Assembly: GCA_017445925.1 (NCBI GenBank)
Contig: JAFSRW010000024.1
Span: 1-64,000 of the forward strand
Origin: Bacteroidaceae bacterium
GTDB taxonomy: Bacteria > Bacteroidota > Bacteroidia > Bacteroidales > Bacteroidaceae
Length of the DNA: 64,000 nucleotides
Direction of reading: 5' to 3'
Shown: piece by piece, positions 36,886 through 45,475 of the stretch
Layout of the letters: each line of letters starts with the position of its first letter
Position numbering within the stretch: position 1 is the first letter of the stretch
Made by a program: the position numbers and the translations under genes
The notes under the pieces: model-generated
Told to the model about the DNA's origin: nothing
The model's database searches: none
What the model saw: the letters and a program-made list of their open reading frames with translations, nothing else

Positions 36886-38139
36886 ATGGAAAAAAATCTT
36901 TTAAAACAGTCTTATTCCGTAGCCCAGCAGCGCTACGCAGAAATCGGTGTCGATACAGAAAAGGTACTGCAGCAGATGCAGGATTTCCACCTCTCTCTCC
37001 ATTGTTGGCAGGCCGATGATGTAAAAGGATTCGAAGTGCAGGCCGGTGCCCTCAGTGGCGGCATCCAGAGCACGGGCGATTTCCCCGGTGCAGCCCGTAA
37101 TATCGATGAACTGCGTTCAGATATCCTGAAGGCCATGAGTCTTATCCCCGGTAACCATCGTCTGAACCTGCATGAAATCTATGGTGATTTCCAGGGCAAG
37201 GTGGTTGATCGCGACGAGGTTACTGTAGAGTACTTCCAGAGTTGGATCGACTGGGCCAAGGCCAACAATACCAAGTTGGATTTCAACAGCACCAGTTTCT
37301 CACATCCCAAGAGTGGTAACCTTTCGCTTGCTAACCCCGACAAGGGCATCCGTGATTTCTGGATAGAGCATACCAAGCGTTGCCGTGATATTGCCAATGC
37401 TATGGGCGAGGCTCAGGATGATCCCTGTATCATGAACCTTTGGGTGCATGACGGTTGCAAGGACCAGAGCGTGAACCACATGATGTACCGTCACTTCCTC
37501 AAGGAATCCCTCGATGAGATATTCCAGAAGAAGCAACCCATGATGAAGGACTGTCTCGAGGGTAAGGTGTTCGGTATCGGCCTGGAGAGTTTCACCGTAG
37601 GCTCACATGATTTCTATACCGCATACTGCTCTAAGAACAATATCATTCAGACCATTGATACTGGTCATTATCATCCTACAGAAAGTCCTGCCGATAAGGT
37701 TAGTGCCCTTCTGGATTTCATTCCCGAACTCATGTTGCATGTCAGCCGTCCCATCCGTTGGGATTCCGACCATGTAACCATCATGGATGATCCTACCCTG
37801 GATCTTTTCTCTGAGATTGTACGTGCAGGAGCCCTCAACCGTGTACATTACGGACTGGACTTCTTCGATGGCAGCATCAACCGTATCGGAGCATACGTTA
37901 TCGGTTCCCGTAGTGCTCAGAAGTGTATGCTCCGTGCTTTGTTGGAGCCCACTCAGACCATCAGCCAGTATGAATTGGCAGGTGAAGGTTACAAGGTGCT
38001 CGCCCTCTTGGAGGAAGCCAAGGCGCTGCCCTGGCAAGCCGTTTACGATGAGTTCTGCCAGCGCAACAATGTACCCGTAGGTCAGGACTTCATCCCAGAG
38101 ATTGACCAATACGTTGCAGAAGTAACCAGTAAGAGATAA
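36886..38139 (+). CDS. rhaA: L-rhamnose isomerase
   Basis: Converts L-rhamnose to L-rhamnulose with divalent metals. The 417-residue length is normal. Metal-site motifs include NLWVHDGCKDQ and IDTGHYHPTE. The N-terminus SYSVAQQRYAEIGVD matches the family. It lies between rhaB and rhaT, separated from each by a CTAGG decamer array. Confidence 0.97.
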   Translation: MEKNLLKQSYSVAQQRYAEIGVDTEKVLQQMQDFHLSLHCWQADDVKGFEVQAGALSGGIQSTGDFPGAARNIDELRSDILKAMSLIPGNHRLNLHEIYGDFQGKVVDRDEVTVEYFQSWIDWAKANNTKLDFNSTSFSHPKSGNLSLANPDKGIRDFWIEHTKRCRDIANAMGEAQDDPCIMNLWVHDGCKDQSVNHMMYRHFLKESLDEIFQKKQPMMKDCLEGKVFGIGLESFTVGSHDFYTAYCSKNNIIQTIDTGHYHPTESPADKVSALLDFIPELMLHVSRPIRWDSDHVTIMDDPTLDLFSEIVRAGALNRVHYGLDFFDGSINRIGAYVIGSRSAQKCMLRALLEPTQTISQYELAGEGYKVLALLEEAKALPWQAVYDEFCQRNNVPVGQDFIPEIDQYVAEVTSKR

Positions 38140-38140
38140 A

Positions 38141-38198
38141 TCATAGGATTTCCTAGGATATCCTAGGTCCTCCTAGGTCTTCCTAGGCCTTCCTAGAA
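38141..38198 (+). repeat. CTAGG decamer array between rhaA and rhaT
   Basis: Five to six CCTAGG-centred decamers at exact 10-bp spacing, directly after the rhaA stop. Confidence 0.85.
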
Positions 38199-38211
38199 AA
38201 AAAACAAAGAA

Positions 38212-39243
38212 ATGATAACCCTTGGATTACTCATCATCGCCATTGGCGCTTTCTGCCAGTCCAGCAGTTATGTGCCCATCAATAAGATTAAGTCTTGGAG
38301 CTGGGAAAGCTACTGGTTGGTGCAGGGCATCTTTGCCTGGCTCATTCTGCCATTCTTAGGTGCTTTGTTAGCTGTCCCTGCGGGACACAGTCTCTTTGAG
38401 CTTTTCACAGCAGATAATAGTTTTAACATCGGTATGACCGTGCTCTTCGGTGCCCTCTGGGGCGTAGGCGGACTCACTTTTGGCCTTAGCATGCGCTATT
38501 TGGGTGTTGCCTTGGGGCAGAGTATAGCCTTAGGAACCTGTGCTGCCCTTGGTACCATCATGGGCCCTGTTTTCCTCAGTTGGTTCTTCCCTGAGCAGGA
38601 TCCGCTTTCCAAGCTTACCCTCTCCGTTTTGTTGGGAGTGGCTGTAACACTTTTTGGTATTGCTATCATTGGCATTGCCGGCAGTATGAAGAGCGCTTCT
38701 TTGAGCGAGGAGGAGAAACGAAAAGCTGTTAAGGATTTCAATTTCCCCAAGGGTCTCTGTATAGCCCTTTTGGCAGGTTTCATGAGCGGATGCTTCAATG
38801 TGGGTCTTACCTTCGGAGCTGATATCAACTTCGGAGAACTTACCGACCCCATGTTCCGTGCCCTCCCGGCTACGTTGCTTGTAACATTGGGCGGTTTCTT
38901 CACCAATGCTGTGTATTGCCTCTACCAGAACCAGAAGAACCAGACATGGTCGGATTACGGCAAAAAAGCCGTTTGGAGCAACAATATCCTGTTCTGCCTC
39001 TTGGCTGGTGCTTTGTGGTACAGCCAGTTCTTCGGCTTATCGTTGGGTCAGGGCTTCCTGCGTGAGTCACCCGACCTCATCACCTTCTCCTTCTGCATCC
39101 TCATGGCATTGAATGTAACGTTCAGTAATGTCTGGGGCATCATCTTAAAGGAATGGAGGGGCTGCAGTCGTGAAACTATCACCGTCCTCCTCATAGGCAT
39201 AGCGGTCCTAATTCTCAGCTCCTTTATACCACAGATAATTTAA
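38212..39243 (+). CDS. rhaT: L-rhamnose/proton symporter
   Basis: Imports L-rhamnose across the inner membrane. The 343-residue sequence has about ten membrane helices, with the family pattern WGVGGLTFGLSMRYLGVALG and LLAGFMSGCFNVGLTFGA. The start MITLGLLIIAIGAFCQSSSY is typical. It is third of the rha set. Confidence 0.94.
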   Translation: MITLGLLIIAIGAFCQSSSYVPINKIKSWSWESYWLVQGIFAWLILPFLGALLAVPAGHSLFELFTADNSFNIGMTVLFGALWGVGGLTFGLSMRYLGVALGQSIALGTCAALGTIMGPVFLSWFFPEQDPLSKLTLSVLLGVAVTLFGIAIIGIAGSMKSASLSEEEKRKAVKDFNFPKGLCIALLAGFMSGCFNVGLTFGADINFGELTDPMFRALPATLLVTLGGFFTNAVYCLYQNQKNQTWSDYGKKAVWSNNILFCLLAGALWYSQFFGLSLGQGFLRESPDLITFSFCILMALNVTFSNVWGIILKEWRGCSRETITVLLIGIAVLILSSFIPQII

Positions 39244-39244
39244 A

Positions 39245-39362
39245 GAATAGGAAAGGCTAGTAAAGACTAGGAAAGACTAGGAAGCCCTAGAAGCCCTAGA
39301 TAGCCCTAGAAGCCCTAGGAAATCCTAGAACCTCCTAGGAAATCCTAGAACCTCCTAGAACC
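39245..39362 (+). repeat. CTAGG decamer array between rhaT and rhaD
   Basis: About eleven units of nine or ten bases, such as CTAGGAAATC, CTAGAACCTC and CTAGAAGCC. This is the longest of the three rha arrays. Confidence 0.85.
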
Positions 39363-39382
39363 CCTTAAATAAAAAATAAACA

Positions 39383-40204
39383 ATGAAAACCATCTTATCC
39401 TCCCGCCCCGCCCTGAAAGCTGTTATTGACCAGATAGCCGAAGTTACCGGATACCTCTGGCAGAACGGATGGGCCGAGCGTAATGGTGGTAACATCACCG
39501 TTAATATCACAGAGTTTGCAGATGCAGAGATGGCCGCAATGCCAGCTCTTGTACCTGCCATACAGATTGGCAAGGAGCTTCCCATGCTTAGAGGTAAGTT
39601 CTTCTATGCCAAGGGTACTGGCAAGCGTATGCGTGACCTCGCCCGCTACCCCATGCAAAACGGCTCCATTATCCGTATCTGTCCCGATTGTGCCAGCTAC
39701 GAGATTATTGCCGATGAACCCGTCCTTCCCACTAGCGAGTTGCCCAGCCATCTGGCTTTGCAGAACTATCTTCTGCAGACGGGCAGTTGCTACAAGGCCA
39801 CCCTGCATACCCATCCCATCGAGCTGGTGGCCATGTCGCATATCCGCCGTTTCTTGGAGGGCGATGAACTGACCCGTGTCCTCTGGTCTATGATACCCGA
39901 AACCCTCGCCTTTGCCCCCTTAGGCATAGGCATCGTACCTTATAAGATACCCGGCTCAATAGAACTGGCAGATGCCACCTTGGAGCAGATCAAGACCCAC
40001 GATGTGGTTCTTTGGGAGAAGCATGGCACAGTAGCGGTCGGAACAGACATCATGGATGCCTTCGATCAGACCGATGTCCTCTGCAAGGCTGCCAAAATCT
40101 ACCTCTCAGCCCGCGCCATGGGTTCTGAACCCGAAGGCATGACCGATGAGGCCATAAAGGAAATCCAGCAAGTCTTCAACCTCCCCAAAGCCCGCCCGTG
40201 CTGA
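39383..40204 (+). CDS. rhaD: Rhamnulose-1-phosphate aldolase
   Basis: Splits rhamnulose 1-phosphate into DHAP and L-lactaldehyde. It is a 273-residue class II aldolase/adducin-fold enzyme. Zinc-site motif ATLHTHPIELVAMSH and a third His in WEKHGTVAVG are visible, as is the phosphate-binding GWAERNGGNIT. It ends the rha operon. No lactaldehyde reductase or regulator gene lies in the window. Confidence 0.96.
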   Translation: MKTILSSRPALKAVIDQIAEVTGYLWQNGWAERNGGNITVNITEFADAEMAAMPALVPAIQIGKELPMLRGKFFYAKGTGKRMRDLARYPMQNGSIIRICPDCASYEIIADEPVLPTSELPSHLALQNYLLQTGSCYKATLHTHPIELVAMSHIRRFLEGDELTRVLWSMIPETLAFAPLGIGIVPYKIPGSIELADATLEQIKTHDVVLWEKHGTVAVGTDIMDAFDQTDVLCKAAKIYLSARAMGSEPEGMTDEAIKEIQQVFNLPKARPC

Positions 40205-40330
40205 GGGTTGAAACGTTAAAGTTTATAGTTTATAGTTTATAGGTTATTGGTTATTGGTTATCGGTTATCGGTTATCGGTTATTGGTTATCGTTGTTAATT
40301 ATGAATTATGAATTGTGAATTAGGGCGACT
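40205..40330. repeat. Heptamer repeats after rhaD
   Basis: TTTATAG units (40218-40242), GGTTATTG/GGTTATCG units (40243-40290) and AATTATGAATT units (40296-40322). No gene is seen. Confidence 0.8.
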
Positions 40331-40334
40331 GGCT

Positions 40335-41570
40335 CTAATAGCACCACCAATCATCTTTGGTGCGGCATAGGGCCTGTGCCACGCAGTTCATGGTTTTGCA
40401 GAAAGGTACACTAACAGTTTCGTCTTTCTTCCTGTATTGGTATTGCCATGGGGTAACGATAAGCAATTTGCTCATGGCACATTGTTCTATGCGTTCAGCT
40501 GATGGGTGATAAACTTCTGGGAATCCGTTATCCGCTATCAGCACTACAGTATGGCCGCGGTGCTGGGCTTCATCCATAATCTCCTGCTCACCTTTGGCTA
40601 TGCGGGCACTTACCAGCACGGTACCGTGTTCAGCCTCTTCAAGGCAACGCTGCTTTTGTTCACTAAACCGGTTTGCATCTTTACGGTGGCATACTACTGG
40701 CAAGCATCGCTTCTGTGATAGTAATGTACGATTGCCATAGCTATCACAGATAACCATCCCGCCTGCCAGAAGGAGGCGGGGCTCTATCTGCGATAGGGCT
40801 TCTTGGGTAATAAAGCGTGGAGCACATTCACGCATAAGAAAGCCACGCAAGGCAGCAAGAGTGATAGCCGTATTGATAGTACCACGCTGGGGCATCAGCA
40901 TGGCGCGGTTGCTGGTGCGTAGCAATCGGCTACGCGGGTTAGCTGCAATATAAGCACGCTGTGTAGCTAATTGTTGGGCATCTACTGGCATCACATCACA
41001 GTAGCCAGGGTTAAAGAGGGGCTGGCGGCCAGTGGAAAAGCGAGGCTTACCGCCGGCAAAACCGGCTGGTACACTGCCAGGGATGATGTGCGGATTACCA
41101 CCGGCTGGCACACTATCAGCGGTTGCTGTTAGGTCCTCTTTTATGAGTGTTGCATCGGGTTTTGCCCGTTGCATTATTGTTTCCCCGCTATCAATACCCG
41201 CAATCTCCCAATAGCGCTTATTGCAGCCCTTCTTAAAGCCTGCAATAACCTGCCCAAGGCTTTGCACCTTACCATTCTGGCTTAGTATCCTATCCTGCAC
41301 CTCCAGTATAAAGTGCAGGTGCTCTGGCATAATAGCATACGTATCTACCACTATCATGGGGTAATAGGCATGTATGGTATGTAGGAGTTCATGCTCTACC
41401 ATTTTCCCGATAGCTGAAAGAGCTGTGCGGGGTGCATTGGCAGAGCCATCAGGAGCGGAAATGTCACCTACCACCTTACCAAGGGGCTGGCCTAACTCAT
41501 CTGCTACACGTATGGTAATATGGTACACGCCAGCCCATGTATAATCATGAGCCATGGCGCGCCACGTCAT
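40335..41570 (-). CDS. RAYT-like (REP-associated) HUH transposase with long C-terminal extension
   Basis: The N-terminal half fits the Y1/HUH transposase family of the REP-associated type: WAGVYHITIRV, then MPEHLHFILEV (HUH His84 and His86), SLGQVIAGFKKGCNKRYW, and a C-terminal part PGYCD...AYIAANPRSR, where Tyr190 or Tyr207 could be catalytic. A proline/glycine-rich insert (VPAGGNPH, VPAGFAGGK) splits it. The last 190 residues are an added Rossmann-like domain (GTVLVSARIAKGEQEIMDEA, LLIVTPWQYQYRKKD) recalling DprA/LOG proteins. The ATG at 41570 was chosen because a -7 box (41589-41596) covers the earlier TTG. It may mobilise the C-rich palindromes around it. Confidence 0.7.
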   Translation of the reverse strand: MTWRAMAHDYTWAGVYHITIRVADELGQPLGKVVGDISAPDGSANAPRTALSAIGKMVEHELLHTIHAYYPMIVVDTYAIMPEHLHFILEVQDRILSQNGKVQSLGQVIAGFKKGCNKRYWEIAGIDSGETIMQRAKPDATLIKEDLTATADSVPAGGNPHIIPGSVPAGFAGGKPRFSTGRQPLFNPGYCDVMPVDAQQLATQRAYIAANPRSRLLRTSNRAMLMPQRGTINTAITLAALRGFLMRECAPRFITQEALSQIEPRLLLAGGMVICDSYGNRTLLSQKRCLPVVCHRKDANRFSEQKQRCLEEAEHGTVLVSARIAKGEQEIMDEAQHRGHTVVLIADNGFPEVYHPSAERIEQCAMSKLLIVTPWQYQYRKKDETVSVPFCKTMNCVAQALCRTKDDWWCY

Positions 41571-41588
41571 CCTATGGTTGTTATCAGC

Positions 41589-41596
41589 CAAATTTA
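41589..41596 (-). promoter_or_regulatory. -7 box for the RAYT-like gene
   Basis: TAAATTTG on the minus strand, a perfect TAnnTTTG match, 18 bases before the ATG at 41570. Confidence 0.5.
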
Positions 41597-41607
41597 ACGA
41601 TAATGAA

Positions 41608-41765
41608 AATTTAGGTTAGGGGTTAGAGGTTAGGGGTTAGAGAATTAAGAATTTAGAGAGAAGAATTAAGAATTGATAATTAAAACGAAAACGAAAACAA
41701 TTAAGCTGTTAAGCTATTAAGCCATTAAGCTATTAAGCTAATAACCTGAAACCAGTATCGGTTAT
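41608..41765. repeat. Mixed tandem repeats
   Basis: GGTTAGA/GGTTAGG heptamers (41611-41641), GAATTAAGA units, AAAACG hexamers (41682-41700) and AAGCTATT/AAGCCATT units (41702-41745). No gene is seen. Confidence 0.8.
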
Positions 41766-41779
41766 AGAAACGATAACCT

Positions 41780-44359
41780 TTATTGGGCCTTAGTTCCCCT
41801 CGCCCACGGGAGAGGGGTTAGGGGTGAGGCTGTTATGAGTAACCCTATTAGCAATAGCACTAAGATAGCTAAGGCGGTGTAGGCTATGGTCTCTGTGATA
41901 TGAACGGTCTGGGGATCGAAGGTCATGACAACCGTATGCTTGCCAGCAGGAATACGAATGGCACGGAGCACATAGTCGGCACGGGCTATCTGGGTATCCT
42001 GACCATCTACGGTACAGGTCCAGCCGGGATAGTAAATTTCACTGAAGACCACTACACCACCCTTCTCGGAGTTCACCTCGTAAGCCAGACGGTTTGCCTC
42101 GTACGCTGTGAGCGTAACCTTAGCAGTGCTATCTGACTGCAGCGCCTCATCACCCAGTACCTCTTGGAACTTTTTATCCACCACTGCTACATGTTTGGTA
42201 GCCAGTCCGTGCAAGGAAGCTAATTCAGCATCTGCATCATCCACATACTGCACCTTATCTACAAACCATGCATTGCCATTGGCCCAAGGATTCATAACAG
42301 ACACCTTGCCGGAATCCTTTGTTCCCATGATAGCATACTTCATATTAAGCATATTCAGTACGGGGTAAAGGCTATCGCCATTCACGGTCTCCAGCAATCC
42401 GCTGGTCTGAACTGCCGCCTGCTGCAAAGCACTCATCTCGGGTGATATATGCTCCTCAATTAACTCCTGATAACGACGCAACTTGGCAGCGTGGTAACCG
42501 CCAATGCTCTTATGATAGTAAGAGGTAGTGTTGTCATTGAAGGTGCTTACTGTCATATTCAACACACGATGGTATTTATCAGGATCCTGAAGGATAAGCT
42601 CATCGGCCTGGCTGGGCGGGAAGGCCTGTGCATTGGTACGTGGTGTAACAAACATGCTGTCATTAAGGTAGCGTTTGTTGATGCCCCACATATCGGCTAA
42701 GCAAAGTACAATGATGCATGCCACCATGGGAACGGTCTTAATCTTGCCCCAACGGTAAACAAGCAGAATCAGGGTGCCCACAACAATAATAATGAAGCTG
42801 CGCATGGCATCAGCCGTAAACATAGCCTGACGCATCTCGCTCATATTGGCGAGTATCTGCCCAAGCATCTCCTGCGGAATGTAGCCTGCACTGACATACT
42901 GTTGCATATACATCTGGTCGGTAGTGGAGATGTAATTGCCAAAGAAGGCATCGGGCATAAGCCAGAACAGGAAGCACATTCCGGCGGTAATAGCAAATGC
43001 TATTAAAAGTTGAGAGTTTAGAGTTGAGAGTTTAGAGTTGTTTTTAGATAATTGTGAATTATGAATTGTGAATTGTGAATTCTCTACAATTTCCTTCAGT
43101 GCCAGCATGGCGAGGAGGGGGATGGTGAATTCCGCGATGACCAGTATGCTGGCTACGGTGCGGAACTTATCGTACATGGGAATGTAATCCAGGAAGAAGT
43201 CAGTGAAGGGCATGAAGTTCTTACCCCATGAAAGCAGAATACTGAGAATGGTAGCTGCTAAAAGGCACCACTTCATGGGTCCCTTAACAATGCACAAACC
43301 CAACACAAAGAGGAAGAGCACGAATGCTCCCACATATACAGGTCCGCTGGTGCCGGGCTGCTCACCCCAGTATTGTGTGAAAGCACGATAGATGGGAGCA
43401 AAGGTAGTGTTTGCATGCTTCATGGCCACTTCATTGGATGCCAATGGAACACTGGCACCGCCCTTGGTATTGGGAACCAAAAGGGTCCAGGTCTCACCAA
43501 TACCGTAGCTCCATGCTGTGATATAACTACGCTCCAAGCCACCAGAAGTCTGGTTGGCAGGATCTTTGGTCTTTTGTGTCAGTTCACTCTTGCCGCGCAT
43601 ACTCTCCTTGCTGTACTCCCACGTGTGATAGAGGTTGCTCAGGTTGATGCAAACACCCAGGATACCACCAACGGCAAAGCAGGCTGTTGCACGGAACCAC
43701 TGCTTGAGCGTTTTCTGGCGAATGGCATCAATAAAGTAGGCCAGCGACATGAAGCCTATTACAAAGAGGAAGTAATAGGTCATCTGCACATGGTTGCTCA
43801 GAATCTGCAAGGCGGTAAAGATACCCGTTACCACTACGCCCAACATATATTTGCCTCTGTAGCACAGCACCATACCTGCTATAGTTGGCGGAATAAAGCA
43901 AAGGGTCAGGAGTTTCCAGATATGACCAGCCTGAATGATAATGAAGTAATAGCTGCTGAAAGCCCATAGGATGGCACCTAAGGCCGACATCCACACACGA
44001 AAGTCAAAGGCACGCAAAAGGATATAGAAACCTAACAGCATCATAAAAACATAGGAAGCTACCGTGGGCAGCCCCAGACGGTAGAAACTTTCCAGAGTGC
44101 TCAGCTTATCGGTACTGGAGTAGCTGGGGCTCATCTGATATGTGGGCATACCGCTGAAGAGTGTATTGGTCCAACGGGTACGCTCTCCGTTATGAGTAGC
44201 ACGGTACTGCTCCATTTCTATACCACTGCCAATAGCAGCATCATGATCCTGACCGGCCAGCACCTTACCATCGCGGATGGGGCCCAGGAAATAAATCATA
44301 CTAATGGCCACAAAGAAAAGGATGGCCAGTACATCGGAAATAAATTTCTTATAATTCAT
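41780..44359 (-). CDS. YfhO-like multi-pass membrane protein
   Basis: A large integral membrane protein of the YfhO family, thought to act in glycosylation of cell-surface polymers (GT-C-like fold). It starts at ATG 44359 (MNYKKFISDVLAILFF); an open frame upstream to 44593 encodes only repeat-derived peptide. Early motif GQDHDAAIGSGIEMEQYR is followed by 11 or more helices and a C-terminal periplasmic domain with a final helix. Near residue 500, SQFTIHNSQLSKNNSKLSTL is encoded by spacer-type repeats (43010-43085) inserted in frame between helices. The C-terminus SPLTPLPWARGTKAQ is a gene-end hairpin read through. Confidence 0.82.
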   Translation of the reverse strand: MNYKKFISDVLAILFFVAISMIYFLGPIRDGKVLAGQDHDAAIGSGIEMEQYRATHNGERTRWTNTLFSGMPTYQMSPSYSSTDKLSTLESFYRLGLPTVASYVFMMLLGFYILLRAFDFRVWMSALGAILWAFSSYYFIIIQAGHIWKLLTLCFIPPTIAGMVLCYRGKYMLGVVVTGIFTALQILSNHVQMTYYFLFVIGFMSLAYFIDAIRQKTLKQWFRATACFAVGGILGVCINLSNLYHTWEYSKESMRGKSELTQKTKDPANQTSGGLERSYITAWSYGIGETWTLLVPNTKGGASVPLASNEVAMKHANTTFAPIYRAFTQYWGEQPGTSGPVYVGAFVLFLFVLGLCIVKGPMKWCLLAATILSILLSWGKNFMPFTDFFLDYIPMYDKFRTVASILVIAEFTIPLLAMLALKEIVENSQFTIHNSQLSKNNSKLSTLNSQLLIAFAITAGMCFLFWLMPDAFFGNYISTTDQMYMQQYVSAGYIPQEMLGQILANMSEMRQAMFTADAMRSFIIIVVGTLILLVYRWGKIKTVPMVACIIVLCLADMWGINKRYLNDSMFVTPRTNAQAFPPSQADELILQDPDKYHRVLNMTVSTFNDNTTSYYHKSIGGYHAAKLRRYQELIEEHISPEMSALQQAAVQTSGLLETVNGDSLYPVLNMLNMKYAIMGTKDSGKVSVMNPWANGNAWFVDKVQYVDDADAELASLHGLATKHVAVVDKKFQEVLGDEALQSDSTAKVTLTAYEANRLAYEVNSEKGGVVVFSEIYYPGWTCTVDGQDTQIARADYVLRAIRIPAGKHTVVMTFDPQTVHITETIAYTALAILVLLLIGLLITASPLTPLPWARGTKAQ
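43010..43085 (-). repeat. Spacer-type repeats inserted inside the YfhO-like gene
   Basis: Tandem GTTGAGAGTTTAGA and AATTGTGAATTATGA units, the same words that fill spacers elsewhere, lie in frame within the coding sequence. Confidence 0.85.
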
Positions 44360-44365
44360 AATTTT

Positions 44366-44500
44366 CAACGATAACGTTAACGTTAACGATAACTTTTTAT
44401 TCTTAATAACTGCCTCTAAACTATTCCCCTCCCTTGGGAGGGCAGGGGTGGGGCCATTTTTAAAACAAGAAAGTGAGGAGTGCGAGCACTTCTCACTTTG
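44366..44500. repeat. Palindromes between the YfhO-like gene and rpsO
   Basis: CGATAACGTTAACGTTAACG palindromic units (44369-44392). A C-rich hairpin with G-quadruplex pattern lies at 44426-44453. A near-perfect 14-bp stem hairpin pairs AAAGTGAGGAGTGC with GCACTTCTCACTTT (44470-44499). Confidence 0.8.
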
Positions 44501-44522
44501 TCCGGATTTCATTTCCAAAAAT

Positions 44523-44554
44523 GTTTCCCTCCCTAAAGGGAGGGTTAGGGTGGG
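44523..44554 (-). terminator. Gene-end hairpin of rpsO
   Basis: On the minus strand directly after the stop, CCCTCCCT pairs with AGGGAGGG (44527-44544), followed by a short T-rich stretch. The opposite strand carries GGGAGGGTTAGGGTGGG (44538-44554). Confidence 0.65.
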
Positions 44555-44558
44555 TCTA

Positions 44559-44828
44559 TTACTTACGCAGACCCAAAGCCTTGACGATAGCACGATAGCG
44601 ATTGATGTCGCGTGACTTCAAGTAGTTGAGAAGTGCACGACGCTTACCTACCAGACCTGTCAGAGCACGCTCTGTGCTGTGGTCCTTACGGTTCTTTTTC
44701 ATGTGCTCAGTCAGATGGCTGATACGGAATGAAAACAAAGCAATCTGGCTCTCAGCGCTACCGGTATCGGTAGTACCCTTACCAAACTTGCCGAAGATCT
44801 CTTCTTTTTTTGCTGAATCCAAATACAT
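44559..44828 (-). CDS. rpsO: 30S ribosomal protein S15
   Basis: An 89-residue S15, which binds 16S rRNA early in small-subunit assembly. Motifs FRISHLTEHMKKNRKDHSTE, LVGKRRALLNYLK and the end YRAIVKALGLRK are characteristic. It stands alone, with a likely -7 box at 44905-44912 and a leader of about 70 bases that could host autoregulation; none was identified. Confidence 0.97.
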   Translation of the reverse strand: MYLDSAKKEEIFGKFGKGTTDTGSAESQIALFSFRISHLTEHMKKNRKDHSTERALTGLVGKRRALLNYLKSRDINRYRAIVKALGLRK

Positions 44829-44904
44829 AATTCTGTATTGTTTTTAGTTAAACTTGTTTGTCGAGTAGCAACCTCTCTATGGCACTACTTCGCAAATGCG
44901 GGTG

Positions 44905-44912
44905 CGAAGGTA
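44905..44912 (-). promoter_or_regulatory. Probable -7 box for rpsO
   Basis: TACCTTCG on the minus strand matches seven of eight positions of TAnnTTTG, 76 bases before the rpsO ATG. Confidence 0.45.
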
Positions 44913-45267
44913 CGAAAAAAAAATCAATTACCTATTATATATAGGCAATTATTTTTCAAAAAGCTCCCTTTTTGTTCATTTCTTCTTCGGTTTTGAAGAA
45001 GAGTTCTTTTCGAAAAGAACCAAAAGGCATACGCTCATTTCTTTTCAAAAAGAAACTGAGCCAAAGAAAATTCTACTTTCCCCAAACCCCTTTCTACATA
45101 TAAAGGGGCTTAATTGACTACGGTAGCATACGCCGCCTTCGTCAAGGTTTTGGTATGGCTCACAAGCTTTCGCCCTTCGGGTGAGCCATGAGTAATCTTT
45201 GCTCATTTCATTTGCAAAAATAAAAAGAAAAACATTCCGCACGAGGGGGTCTTTAGAGGCAGGTTGG

Positions 45268-45330
45268 TTCTTGGAAGAAAGAGCTGAAATGTTGTCTGAG
45301 CAAAGCGAGTTCATTTCAGCCTTCCAAGAA
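45268..45330 (-). ncRNA. Bipartite hairpin of element copy 2 (covarying with copy 1)
   Basis: Outer 10-bp stem: 45268-45277 (TTCTTGGAAG) with 45321-45330. Inner 9-bp stem: 45283-45291 (GCTGAAATG) with 45312-45320. A 5-nt bulge lies on the same side as in copy 1. On the minus strand the loop reads AACTCGCTTTGCTCAGACAA, nearly the copy 1 loop. Confidence 0.65.
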
Positions 45331-45437
45331 ACAGCCAGACGGCCCCCGAGCCAGGACGTTTTTGGCTTCTTCTTTTGTTTCTTTATCTTCTTTCCCACGG
45401 AAGAAGAAAAGAAAAAAGATTTTGGTTCTTTTTCAAA

Positions 45438-45475
45438 AAGAAAACCCCTCCCGAGGGGAGGGGTAGGGGGTGGGG
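45438..45475 (-). terminator. Terminator of the giant gene within element copy 2
   Basis: CCCCTCCC and GGGAGGGG pair (45445-45463), followed on the minus strand by TTTTCTTTTT. The plus strand carries a canonical G-quadruplex pattern at 45455-45475, ending at the base before the stop codon. Confidence 0.7.

Larger units (their letters stand above)
45003..45475 (-). repeat. 475-bp structured repeat element, copy 2
   Basis: Inverted copy of 22902-23376, with the same end palindrome (45003-45020), short frame (45206-45045, one residue changed), hairpin series and C-rich start. It begins at the base after the stop codon of the giant gene, just as copy 1 follows atpB. The two copies differ most in the stem of the central hairpin. 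Confidence 0.9.

Noticed and set aside
41571..41591. TTG start of the RAYT-like gene
   Set aside because: It overlaps a perfect -7 box; the ATG at 41570 is more likely.
44360..44593. N-terminal extension of the YfhO-like protein
   Set aside because: It translates gene-end hairpins (PTLTLPLGRE, PTPALPREG) and spacer words; the normal N-terminus starts at ATG 44359.
45045..45398. 117-codon minus-strand gene in element copy 2, and the 90-codon frame at 23062-23334 in copy 1
   Set aside because: Both span element structure. Only the shared 53-codon segment is conserved, and it may reflect conserved DNA structure rather than protein.
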